From: Chitinophaga niabensis
GTDB taxonomy: Bacteria; Bacteroidota; Bacteroidia; Chitinophagales; Chitinophagaceae
Direction of reading: 5' to 3'
NCBI RefSeq assembly: GCF_039545795.1
Contig: NZ_CP154260.1
Span: 6,453,001 to 6,517,000, forward strand
Length of the DNA: 64,000 nt
Below the pieces are notes generated by a model. The model saw nothing but the letters and a program-made list of their open reading frames with translations, was not told where the DNA came from and searched no databases. Below are positions 27,053-34,224 of the stretch, piece after piece. Position 1 is the stretch's first letter, and each line of letters opens with the position of its first letter. The translations under genes and the position numbers were made by a program.

Positions 27053-28576
27053 TTAAACCAACAGGTTGCCGGTCATTTCAGGAGGAATGGGAAGTCCCAT
27101 GAAATGCAGGATGGTAGGCGCAATGTCTCCCAGTTTACCGTTCTTCACATCACCCTTAAAGTCCTGGCTGATGATAAAGAAAGGAACAGGGTTCAGCGAG
27201 TGTGCCGTATTAGGAGTACCGTCTTCATTGATCATGTAATCTGCATTACCATGATCTGCTGTCAGGAAGATCACATAATCATTCAGCAGGGCAGTGGTCA
27301 CCACTTTTGCCACACAGGCATCTACGGTTTCTACTGCTTTGATCACAGCAGGCCATACTCCTGTATGCCCCACCATGTCTGCATTCGCGAAATTGAGCAC
27401 GATAAAGTCTGTGGTCCGCTGTTCCAGTTCAGGAACGATCAGATCTGCCAGCTCCGGCGCACTCATTTCCGGTTTCAGATCGTAAGTAGCCACTTTGGGA
27501 GAAGGGGCCAGTAAACGTCTTTCACCCACAAACGGTGTTTCACGGCCACCGGAAAAGAAGAAGGAAACGTGTGGGTATTTCTCTGTTTCCGCAATACGGA
27601 TCTGAGTTTTACCATGTTTTTCCAATACTTCGCCCAACGTCATTACCAGGTTATCATTATCGAAAATGATGTGTACGCCCTTGAAGGATTTGTCGTATTC
27701 CGTAATGGTAGTATAGTTCAGTGCCAGCGGTTGCATACCAAAATCAGGGAAAGCCTGCTGGGTGAGCACTTCCGTGATCTCGCGGCAGCGGTCTGTTCTG
27801 AAGTTGAAGCAAAGTACCGCATCGCCTTCTTTGATAGTAGCAATAGGCTGTTGCTGATCATTTACCGAAATGATCGGTTTGATGAATTCATCCGTAACGC
27901 CATCTGCATAAGAAGCTTTTACAGCCAGGGGAGCATTTTGCGTGGGGACACCAATACCATACACCATAGCATCATAAGCCAGTTTCACACGTTCCCAGCG
28001 TTTATCACGGTCCATGGCATAATAACGTCCTGTTACGGAAGCGATCTGGCCGGTGGTTTGTTGTAAATGCTGCTGCAGATCTTCCAGGTAAGCGAAACCG
28101 CCTTTGGGATCTGTATCACGGCCATCTGTAAATGCATGGATGAACACCTTTTTCAGGCCACGCTGATGTGCAATGCTGATAATGGCTTTCAGGTGGGAGA
28201 TGTGAGAATGCACACCGCCATCGCTGACAAGACCTATCAGGTGAAGGGCTTTATCATTGTTCAGCGCATAATCCATAGAGGCCTGCAGTACTTTGCTGGC
28301 TGCCAGTTCCCCTGTACGGATAGCTACATTGATGCGTTGCAGCTCCTGGTATACAATACGGCCTGCGCCAATATTGAGGTGCCCTACTTCTGAATTGCCC
28401 ATCTGGCCATCCGGAAGGCCTACCTGTTCACCACAGGTGATCAGCTGGCCATGGGGGTATTGCTCATATAAATTATCTACAAAGGGGGTGTTTGCGTGTG
28501 CTATAGCGTCTGCGGCAGGAACCTGACCCTGTCCCCAGCCGTCCATGATAACCAGGATCGCTCTTTTGTTTTCCAT
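27053..28576 (-). CDS. gpmI: 2,3-bisphosphoglycerate-independent phosphoglycerate mutase
   Basis: Glycolytic enzyme of 507 residues that interconverts 3- and 2-phosphoglycerate with two Mn ions and a phosphoserine intermediate. The alkaline-phosphatase-like core has MDGWG at residues 11-15, the nucleophile Ser62 in GNSEVGHLNIGAG, and the metal-binding FANADMVGHTG and FLTADHGNADYM segments. The length is typical of the family. The gene stands alone with its own terminator. No complete promoter was identified between it and the divergent DUF4783 gene, though the gap of about 230 nt leaves room. Confidence 0.97.
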   Translation of the reverse strand: MENKRAILVIMDGWGQGQVPAADAIAHANTPFVDNLYEQYPHGQLITCGEQVGLPDGQMGNSEVGHLNIGAGRIVYQELQRINVAIRTGELAASKVLQASMDYALNNDKALHLIGLVSDGGVHSHISHLKAIISIAHQRGLKKVFIHAFTDGRDTDPKGGFAYLEDLQQHLQQTTGQIASVTGRYYAMDRDKRWERVKLAYDAMVYGIGVPTQNAPLAVKASYADGVTDEFIKPIISVNDQQQPIATIKEGDAVLCFNFRTDRCREITEVLTQQAFPDFGMQPLALNYTTITEYDKSFKGVHIIFDNDNLVMTLGEVLEKHGKTQIRIAETEKYPHVSFFFSGGRETPFVGERRLLAPSPKVATYDLKPEMSAPELADLIVPELEQRTTDFIVLNFANADMVGHTGVWPAVIKAVETVDACVAKVVTTALLNDYVIFLTADHGNADYMINEDGTPNTAHSLNPVPFFIISQDFKGDVKNGKLGDIAPTILHFMGLPIPPEMTGNLLV

Positions 28577-28732
28577 ACAGTTTTGTCCGTTGTGTGATGA
28601 ATGAATCGGGTCGTGAAATTAATAATAACATCCCTTTTGAGGGTTAAATTTTTAAGAATGGCCCAACTACACACATATCAATTATTTAGAATAACAGGTC
28701 TGAAATGCAAATAGCACAATGATGGGATATTA

Positions 28733-28761
28733 TTGAACATCAGCAATTTGGCATAGTTTTG
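28733..28761 (+). promoter_or_regulatory. Bacteroidota-type promoter of the DUF4783 gene
   Basis: TTG (28733-28735), an 18-nt spacer and TAGTTTTG (28754-28761) match the -33/-7 consensus. A TTG that could be read as a start codon at 28759 lies inside the -7 box, so the real start must be the ATG at 28810. Confidence 0.65.
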
Positions 28762-28809
28762 GCACCTGCTACGGTTGATAAAAGTATAGTTCGATCTAAA
28801 AAACGGATA

Positions 28810-29205
28810 ATGAAAAAGTTAATCTTTGCACTGGGGGTACTGATAGCATGCGGAATGTTTACGGCCTTCACTTTGATGGCCGGGCCATTTGAAGATGTGA
28901 TCAGCGCCATCAAGCAAGGGGATGCCGCAAGCCTAGGTAAAAATCTGGATAACACGGTGGAGATCAACATGATGGGGAAGTCAAATTCCTACAGTAAGGC
29001 GCAAGCCGAGATCATTTTGAAAGATTTCTTTAGCAAAAACAGTGTAAAGTCCTTCGAGCTCATCCACAAAGGTGGTCAGGAAGGCAGCGGATTCTTTGGC
29101 GTAGGTACCCTGGTAACTTCCGCAGGAAGCTATCGTATCTCATTTTTCCTCCAAAAGAAAGGGACAACGTTTGTATTGAATGAATTAAGGTTCGAAAATA
29201 AATAA
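28810..29205 (+). CDS. DUF4783 family protein, secreted or periplasmic
   Basis: Protein of 131 residues with an N-terminal signal or anchor (MKKLIFALGVLIACGMFTAF). The remainder has the NTF2-like look of DUF4783: FEDVISAIKQGDAASLGKNLDNTVEI, YSKAQAEIILKDFFSKN, and a final beta hairpin with SYRISFFLQKKGTTFVLNELRFE. The family occurs in Bacteroidota and its function is unknown. The start is fixed by the promoter at 28733-28761. A terminator follows 34 nt after the stop. It is often found next to nadC, as here. Confidence 0.85.
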   Translation: MKKLIFALGVLIACGMFTAFTLMAGPFEDVISAIKQGDAASLGKNLDNTVEINMMGKSNSYSKAQAEIILKDFFSKNSVKSFELIHKGGQEGSGFFGVGTLVTSAGSYRISFFLQKKGTTFVLNELRFENK

Positions 29206-29239
29206 CGGAAATTTAGCTTAAGAAGAGAGAGATTGAAAG

Positions 29240-29263
29240 GCTGCCGGCAGGCGGCCTTTTTTG
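29240..29263 (+). terminator. intrinsic terminator after the DUF4783 gene
   Basis: Stem GGCTGCC (29240-29246) with GGCGGCC (29251-29257), one T-G pair and the loop GGCA, followed by six Ts. Confidence 0.8.
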
Positions 29264-29326
29264 TGCCAGGCTTTATCTCAAAGGGATTTATGTAACTTGC
29301 CGCTTTATTTCAAACCAGCAGTTTAC

Positions 29327-30187
29327 ATGTTACAAAAAGAAGCATTGACCAACTTTATCAGCAGTGCGCTGGCAGAAGATATCGGCAACGGAGACCATAG
29401 TACAATGGCTTCCATTCCCCCTGCCACAAAAGGCACCGCTCAGCTGAAGATCAAAGAGGCCGGGGTATTGGCAGGTATGGAAGTAGCCGAAGCTGTTTTT
29501 CGTTACCTGGATATGTTCACGGAATTCCGTCCCTTCAAAAAAGACGGTGATGCCATGCAGCCCGGTGAACTGGCTTTTGAAGTAGATGCTGCCGTACATA
29601 CTTTGCTCATGGCAGAACGCCTGGTGCTCAACTGCATGCAACGGATGAGTGGCATTGCCACCCTCACCCGGCAATACACAGACCGTCTTAAAGGTTACCA
29701 TACCAAAGTGCTCGATACCCGTAAAACCACGCCCAACTTCCGTATGCTGGAAAAAGAAGCTGTACGCATCGGGGGAGGTGTGAATCACCGCATGGGCCTG
29801 TACGATATGGTGATGCTGAAAGACAACCATATCGATTTCTGCGGAGGAATCACACCGGCAGTAAATAATGTGGTGGATTATCTGAAAAAGAAAGGACTGA
29901 ACTTACAGATAGAAGTAGAGGCCCGCAGCCTGAACGATGTACGGGAAATACTGGCCGTTGGAAATGTACACCGCATTATGCTGGACAATTTCACGCCGGA
30001 ACAGATCCCCGCCGCACTGGAACTGATCAATGGAAAATATGAAACAGAAGCTTCCGGCGGCATCACTTTAGCCAATGTGGAAGCTTATGCAAAAACGGGT
30101 GTGGACTTTGTTTCCGTGGGCGCCATCATCCATCATGCCGTAAGTCTTGATCTGAGCCTTAAAGCTGTTATCCACCCCAACAAATGA
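29327..30187 (+). CDS. nadC: nicotinate-nucleotide pyrophosphorylase (carboxylating)
   Basis: Cytosolic enzyme of 286 residues. It joins quinolinate to phosphoribosyl pyrophosphate and releases CO2, giving nicotinate mononucleotide in de novo NAD synthesis. The family hallmark is complete: LVLNCMQRMSGIATLT, VLDTRKTTPNFRMLEKEAV, RIGGGVNHRMGLYDMVMLKDNHI, VEVE(A)RSL and the C-terminal SGGITLANVEAYAKTGVDFVSVG. ATG 29327 gives the normal N terminus; an earlier TTG near 29261 would overlap the upstream terminator. It overlaps the next gene by ATGA and so leads a three-gene operon. Confidence 0.96.
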   Translation: MLQKEALTNFISSALAEDIGNGDHSTMASIPPATKGTAQLKIKEAGVLAGMEVAEAVFRYLDMFTEFRPFKKDGDAMQPGELAFEVDAAVHTLLMAERLVLNCMQRMSGIATLTRQYTDRLKGYHTKVLDTRKTTPNFRMLEKEAVRIGGGVNHRMGLYDMVMLKDNHIDFCGGITPAVNNVVDYLKKKGLNLQIEVEARSLNDVREILAVGNVHRIMLDNFTPEQIPAALELINGKYETEASGGITLANVEAYAKTGVDFVSVGAIIHHAVSLDLSLKAVIHPNK

Positions 30188-31068
30188 GAAAGATCCTGAT
30201 CATCATCAACCGCAAAGCCGGTACCGATCGTGAAAAGCAACTGGGATTGGTTATCCGCCAGCAACTCCCGGCAGACCAGTTCGCTGTTGAAATCACTTAC
30301 CTGCAATACCTTGGCCATGGAACAGACCTTGCCCGTGAAGCTGTTCAACGGGGAGTAGATACAGTAGTTGCTGTAGGCGGCGATGGTTCCATCAATGAAA
30401 TTGCACAGGGCCTTTTAGGTTCCAGAACTGCATTGGCTATTGTGCCATTGGGAAGTGGAAACGGCCTTGCCCGCGCACTCCGCATTCCGCTGGATGCCAC
30501 AGCAGCTTTGCAGATTGTAGCCAACGGCACCAGAAAACCTATGGACGCCGGTTTTGCCAATGAACATCTTTTCCTGAGTAATGCAGGCGTAGGTTTCGAT
30601 GCCCTCATCGCAGACCGTTTCAGACATAGCAAAAAGCGCGGTCTTATCAACTATGCCCGCCTGGTGATAGGAGGCTTCGCCAGTTACAAACCGGCTGCTT
30701 ATTCCATCAAAGTGGATGGGCAGGAAAGAGTTCAAAAAGCCTTTCTGATGACGGTGGCCAACGGCAACCAGTTCGGCTACGAATTTAAGCTCGCTCCCAA
30801 AGCCAGTGTTTTTGACGGTTTATTGGATATATGTCTGGTACCACCGATACATTTCTGGGATCTGCTGCCCCTCAGCATTCATTCCTTAAAAGGTAATATT
30901 GACGAAAGCCGTTACATGGAACACATTACCGGCAAGGAAATTGAAGTGAACAGTACCGACCTGAACTGCTTACAGGTAGATGGGGATGCTGTACCTTTGA
31001 CCAATGGGAAAACAGTGTATTTTCGCATAGCGGCAGGTGCATTACAGGTGATCGTACCTGCTGAATAA
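30184..31068 (+). CDS. diacylglycerol/lipid kinase family protein (YegS/DagK type)
   Basis: Protein of 294 residues with the lipid-kinase catalytic domain: KILIIINRKAGTD at the N terminus, the nucleotide-binding GGDGSINEIAQGL, the GSGNGLARAL loop, and a C-terminal beta-sandwich domain with KASVFDGLLDICLV and LQVDGDAV. It probably phosphorylates diacylglycerol or another lipid at the cytosolic face of the membrane; the exact lipid cannot be read. Its ATG overlaps the nadC stop by 4 nt, which suggests translational coupling, and the SUI1 gene follows after 11 nt. Confidence 0.9.
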   Translation: MRKILIIINRKAGTDREKQLGLVIRQQLPADQFAVEITYLQYLGHGTDLAREAVQRGVDTVVAVGGDGSINEIAQGLLGSRTALAIVPLGSGNGLARALRIPLDATAALQIVANGTRKPMDAGFANEHLFLSNAGVGFDALIADRFRHSKKRGLINYARLVIGGFASYKPAAYSIKVDGQERVQKAFLMTVANGNQFGYEFKLAPKASVFDGLLDICLVPPIHFWDLLPLSIHSLKGNIDESRYMEHITGKEIEVNSTDLNCLQVDGDAVPLTNGKTVYFRIAAGALQVIVPAE

Positions 31069-31079
31069 TAAACCTTGAT

Positions 31080-31412
31080 ATGAGTAAGAAGAAAAACAGC
31101 TCCGGCGGCATCGTGTATTCCACAGATCCCAATTATTCCTATCCACAGGAAGAACAGGAGGAACAAGCCACATTACCACCCGCCCGGCAGCAACTGAAAG
31201 TAACGCTGGATAAAAAGCAGCGCGCAGGTAAAACGGTTACCGTTGTAGATGGATTTACCGGAACAGAAGCTGATCTCGAAAAACTGGGGAAAGACCTGAA
31301 GACCAAATGTGGTACCGGAGGCAGTGCAAAAGACGGCCAGATCCTTATCCAGGGCGATTATAAAGATAAGATAGTGAAGTGGTTACAGGACTGGGGTTAT
31401 AAAGCTAAATAA
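31080..31412 (+). CDS. SUI1/eIF1-like translation factor (YciH family)
   Basis: Small cytosolic protein of 110 residues. A flexible, charged and Gln/Glu-rich N-terminal part is followed by the SUI1 domain: LKVTLDKKQRAGKTVTVVDGFTG, LEKLGKDLKTKCGTGGSAKDG and ILIQGDYKDKIVKWLQDWGY. Bacterial YciH proteins resemble eukaryotic eIF1 and affect initiation fidelity. It is the third gene of the nadC operon, and its stop codon faces a convergent aldo-keto reductase. Confidence 0.93.
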   Translation: MSKKKNSSGGIVYSTDPNYSYPQEEQEEQATLPPARQQLKVTLDKKQRAGKTVTVVDGFTGTEADLEKLGKDLKTKCGTGGSAKDGQILIQGDYKDKIVKWLQDWGYKAK

Positions 31413-31421
31413 GGAGAAATC

Positions 31422-31484
31422 AAGCCTATGAGAAGGTTCAGAGAATGCTTCACATAGGCTTGACATAGGCTCAACATAGGGCAC
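31422..31484. repeat. three tandem 11-bp units with an inverted partner
   Basis: Three head-to-tail copies of ACATAGGCTyr start at 31452, 31463 and 31474, the third diverged (ACATAGGGCAC). An inverted copy AAGCCTATG at 31422-31430 can pair with CATAGGCTT at 31453-31461 and, less fully, with the other two. It lies in the convergent gap between two stop codons. It may be a weak bidirectional terminator; no T-run is seen. Confidence 0.6.
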
Positions 31485-31503
31485 TCGTTTGATGATCCTA
31501 TAC

Positions 31504-32487
31504 CTATCTGTTAACCAGCTTAAGGGCACCCTCCGAATAACGTTCCCCGCTGATCTCATATCCCTTCATCAATTGCTCAATCGCCAGCACATCAGCAGCA
31601 GAAAGGTGCACATCCGCCGCGGCAGCATTCTCCTGCAGGTACTTCCTTCTTTTGGTTCCCGGAATGGGAATGATATCATCTCCTTTTGCCAATAACCAGG
31701 CCAATGCCAGTTGGCCGGTAGTAATATTCTTTCCCGCGGCCACTTCTGTCAGTGCATTCACAATCGCCTGGTTCTTCTCAAAAGCTTCCTGCTGAAAGCG
31801 GGGCAGGTTACGGCGGAAATCATTTTCATCCAGGGTCTTTACATCCTTCAGTGTATTCGTTAAAGCACCCCTGCCCAGCGGGCTGTAAGGAACCAGGGCG
31901 ATATTCAGTTCCCGCGCAGTGGGGATGATCTCTTTTTCAAGGTCTCTTACAAAAAGGGAATACTCGCTTTGAAGCGCGGCAATCGGATGTACCGCATCAG
32001 CTTTCCGGAGAGAAGCTGCGGAGGATTCAGAAAGCCCCAGGAAGCGCACTTTACCTTCTTTCACCAGCTCAGCCATGGCACCTACGGTTTCTTCGATCGG
32101 TATATTGGCATCCACGCGATGGGCGTAATAAAGATCGATGTGATCTGTACCAAGCCTCTTCAGGCTTGCTTCGCAGGCCTTTTTGAGATAAGCGGGGGAA
32201 CCATCAATGTAAGTAGAATTATCCTCCCGCATGCGGAAGCCGAATTTAGTGGCCAGGAAAACATCCTTGCGGCGGGTGGCCAGTACTTTGGAGAGCTGTT
32301 CTTCATTCAGGCCCTGGCCGTACATATCCGCTGTGTCCCAGAAATTGATGCCGAGGTCCAGTGAAAGTTCCAGTGTGGCTTGTGATTCCTGATCATCCCG
32401 TTGTCCGTATGCAAAGGCCATACCCATACATCCCAGGCCAATAGCGGATACCTTTTCTCCAGATTTACCAAGTGTTCTGTATTGCAT
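31504..32487 (-). CDS. aldo/keto reductase
   Basis: NADPH-dependent oxidoreductase of 327 residues with a TIM-barrel fold. The catalytic tetrad is visible: Asp and Tyr in WDTADMYGQG, Lys in FLATKFG and His in LYYAHRVD. The N terminus TLGKSGEKVSAIGLGCMGM and the cofactor-binding IIPIPGTKRRKYL near the C terminus place it with the YdhF/Tas-like general aldo-keto reductases. The substrate is unknown. It is a single gene read leftward from its own promoter at 32508-32534. Confidence 0.95.
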   Translation of the reverse strand: MQYRTLGKSGEKVSAIGLGCMGMAFAYGQRDDQESQATLELSLDLGINFWDTADMYGQGLNEEQLSKVLATRRKDVFLATKFGFRMREDNSTYIDGSPAYLKKACEASLKRLGTDHIDLYYAHRVDANIPIEETVGAMAELVKEGKVRFLGLSESSAASLRKADAVHPIAALQSEYSLFVRDLEKEIIPTARELNIALVPYSPLGRGALTNTLKDVKTLDENDFRRNLPRFQQEAFEKNQAIVNALTEVAAGKNITTGQLALAWLLAKGDDIIPIPGTKRRKYLQENAAAADVHLSAADVLAIEQLMKGYEISGERYSEGALKLVNR

Positions 32488-32507
32488 TGTAATAGGATTT
32501 TAATACA

Positions 32508-32534
32508 CAAATGTAATTGCGGATGGATGATCAA
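32508..32534 (-). promoter_or_regulatory. Bacteroidota-type promoter of the aldo/keto reductase gene
   Basis: On the minus strand TTG (32532-32534), a 16-nt spacer and TACATTTG (32508-32515). It lies 20 nt upstream of the ATG at 32487. The spacer is one base shorter than the usual 17-23. Confidence 0.6.
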
Positions 32535-32611
32535 TAATTGCACGATTCAAACGGGAAATTGCAAATATCAGAGGAAGAATTTTTATGCAACTACGGCAGG
32601 TTTCATAGGAA

Positions 32612-32640
32612 TTGCAACATGTGTTGCACTTTTATATTTG
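32612..32640 (+). promoter_or_regulatory. Bacteroidota-type promoter pointing into a structured region
   Basis: TTG (32612-32614), an 18-nt spacer and TATATTTG (32633-32640). No protein gene follows on this strand; the transcript would run into the hairpins at 32712-32790. Confidence 0.5.
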
Positions 32641-32795
32641 GCTAGTTAAAAAAGAAACTCCATCTTGTATGCCTCCATTTATTGACCAAAATCAGCGGGC
32701 CTGGCCCAATGACTGGCGTTTTTGGAGAAGCAGACTGATTTGTCTTTACAAATTCCACTTCTCCAAAAGCCAGTTGACAAACTGGCTTTTTTATT
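32641..32795 (+). ncRNA. candidate small structured RNA with alternative hairpins
   Basis: Inferred from structure only. ACTGGC (32712-32717), a 2-nt bulge and TTTTGGAGAAG (32720-32730) pair with CTTCTCCAAAA plus GCCAGT (32758-32774). Inside lies a small hairpin, ATTTGT-CTTT-ACAAAT (32738-32753). The segment AAAAGCCAGTT (32765-32775) can instead pair with AACTGGCTTTT (32780-32790), giving a terminator. The two folds exclude each other, as in attenuators and riboswitches. A promoter lies directly upstream, but downstream is only the antisense strand of birA, so a free small RNA of about 150 nt is the simplest reading. Confidence 0.4.
32765..32795 (+). terminator. intrinsic terminator of the candidate small RNA
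   Basis: Perfect 11-bp stem AAAAGCCAGTT / AACTGGCTTTT with the loop GACA and the tail TTATTT. On the minus strand the same hairpin is followed by a shorter T-run, so it could also serve birA, which ends 50 nt away. Confidence 0.7.
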
Positions 32796-32847
32796 TCACT
32801 ACGCCTTCACTGAATACAGCCAAACTACCATTTACCGCACAACTGCT

Positions 32848-33642
32848 TTATTTCACGATCACGAACTCTACCTCCCCAAATCCCAGTTCCAGCATAGTTT
32901 TCCCTTTTTCGAGACATAACCGCCCATCCGGTAATACATCCATGATAACACCCTGGAAGATATCCCCGTTTATCTTGTATAACCCAGGTTCTTTAAAGCG
33001 GTACATGTAAGACTTATATTCTTCCAGCCACTGATCAAATATCGCAGGGTGTAAACGGCTGTAACGTTCTTCCAGGCAGGCACAGAGCTCATGTGCCAAT
33101 GCAAGGCTGTCCCAGTTCTTGCCCGTTATCTGTCTTAAGGATACAGGATTGATCAGGCTCGGCGGGAAATGCGGCGTATTGATGTTAATACCGATGCCTG
33201 TGATGGCATATTGCCATACATTTCCACGTAAAACATTCTCTATCAGAATACCCCCTGCCTTTCTGTCACGCCAGTAAATATCGTTGCTCCACTTGATCCG
33301 CGTGTCGTCTCCTGCGTATTTAGAGAAGAAATCATAGGCGCCCAAAGCCACGGCAACACTGAGCATAAATTGTTGAGGCAATGCCAGCGCGGGTTGAAGA
33401 GCAGTGGTAAGCATAATGTTCTCTCCCGGTTCTGAAAGCCATTGTTTACCACGCTGTCCTTTTCCGGCCGTTTGTTCCATAGCGAACCAGGTGCTGCCGT
33501 CTGCCACAGGCCCTGCATTGACCTGGGCCATGGCATAGTTATTGGTGCTGTCTACAGTTGACAGCACATGAAATGGGTTGCCGATCACAAGTCTGTTTTT
33601 ATCTTTAAAACGATCTGAAACAAAGTAACACCATTTTAACAA
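32848..33642 (-). CDS. birA: biotin--[acetyl-CoA-carboxylase] ligase
   Basis: Biotin protein ligase of up to 264 residues, catalytic domain only, without the DNA-binding domain of E. coli BirA. It makes biotinyl-AMP and transfers biotin to a lysine of biotin-carrier proteins. Visible motifs are VDSTNNYAM, the nucleotide loop GKGQRGKQW, IKWSNDIYW with the catalytic lysine, GGILIE and ITGIGININ. The start is uncertain: TTG 33642 gives an 18-residue leader not typical of the family, and GTG 33588 would give MIGNPFHVLSTVDS, closer to the normal N terminus. No in-frame ATG precedes the domain. Confidence 0.92.
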   Translation of the reverse strand: MLKWCYFVSDRFKDKNRLVIGNPFHVLSTVDSTNNYAMAQVNAGPVADGSTWFAMEQTAGKGQRGKQWLSEPGENIMLTTALQPALALPQQFMLSVAVALGAYDFFSKYAGDDTRIKWSNDIYWRDRKAGGILIENVLRGNVWQYAITGIGININTPHFPPSLINPVSLRQITGKNWDSLALAHELCACLEERYSRLHPAIFDQWLEEYKSYMYRFKEPGLYKINGDIFQGVIMDVLPDGRLCLEKGKTMLELGFGEVEFVIVK

Positions 33643-33679
33643 TTTTTTACCGGCTCAATCGTCAACAGATATGAAGCAG

Positions 33680-33712
33680 TTGTGATATTTTGGGGCTGGT
33701 TTAGTAATTTTG
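33680..33712 (+). promoter_or_regulatory. Bacteroidota-type promoter of rsfS-ftsH
   Basis: TTG (33680-33682), a 22-nt spacer and TAATTTTG (33705-33712), 36 nt upstream of the rsfS start codon. It diverges from birA. Confidence 0.6.
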
Positions 33713-33748
33713 AAGATTAAAGTTTATTTTTAACAAAAACAGCATTTA

Positions 33749-34153
33749 TTGGCACCCTTAACCATTCTAAATACCCGGAAAAAGGCGGTAACACGCGTAA
33801 ACAGGAACAGCAAGATATTTACTACCATCATAAAGGCCATACAGGACAAAAAAGGGGAGAATATCGTTTCCCTTGATCTGCGCAAGATCCCTGAAGCTGT
33901 TGCTGATTTTTTTATCTTATGTGAGGCCAATTCAAACACTCAGGTTAAAGCCATTGCAGACTTTGTGGAAGAAGAAGTGAGGCGCGCAACAGAAGAAACA
34001 CCTTACAAACACGAGGGTTTTACTGCCCAACAGTGGATCCTGGTGGATTATGTGAATATTGTAGTGCATGTTTTCATACCTGAAACACGCAAATTCTATA
34101 AACTGGAGGAGATGTGGAGTGATGCGGAAAGCATGGAACACCTTGAAAACTGA
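33749..34153 (+). CDS. rsfS: ribosomal silencing factor RsfS
   Basis: Protein of 134 residues of the RsfS/Iojap family, which binds ribosomal protein uL14 and blocks subunit joining when nutrients are scarce. Core motifs are ENIVSLDLRKIPEAVADFFILCE, AIADFVEEEV and WILVDYVNIVVHVF. No ATG or GTG exists between the in-frame stop at 33731-33733 and the domain, so the TTG at 33749 is the only normal start codon. The codon choice suggests weak initiation. It is followed by ftsH after 71 nt. Confidence 0.93.
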   Translation: MAPLTILNTRKKAVTRVNRNSKIFTTIIKAIQDKKGENIVSLDLRKIPEAVADFFILCEANSNTQVKAIADFVEEEVRRATEETPYKHEGFTAQQWILVDYVNIVVHVFIPETRKFYKLEEMWSDAESMEHLEN

Positions 34154-34224
34154 ACAAAACCGCCGGTTTTGTATTAATTATTTGTATAAAAAGACAACAC
34201 TCATTCGTAAAGGAGCGAACGATC

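Noticed and set aside
28759..28809. A TTG start extending the DUF4783 protein by 17 residues
   Set aside because: The TTG is inside the -7 box of a well-formed promoter and the signal peptide begins at the ATG at 28810.
32669..33010. A Trp-rich ORF over the 32.7-kb hairpins, read as a trp-type leader peptide
   Set aside because: It has no stop codon before the terminator, runs into the birA antisense strand, and no tryptophan gene lies downstream.
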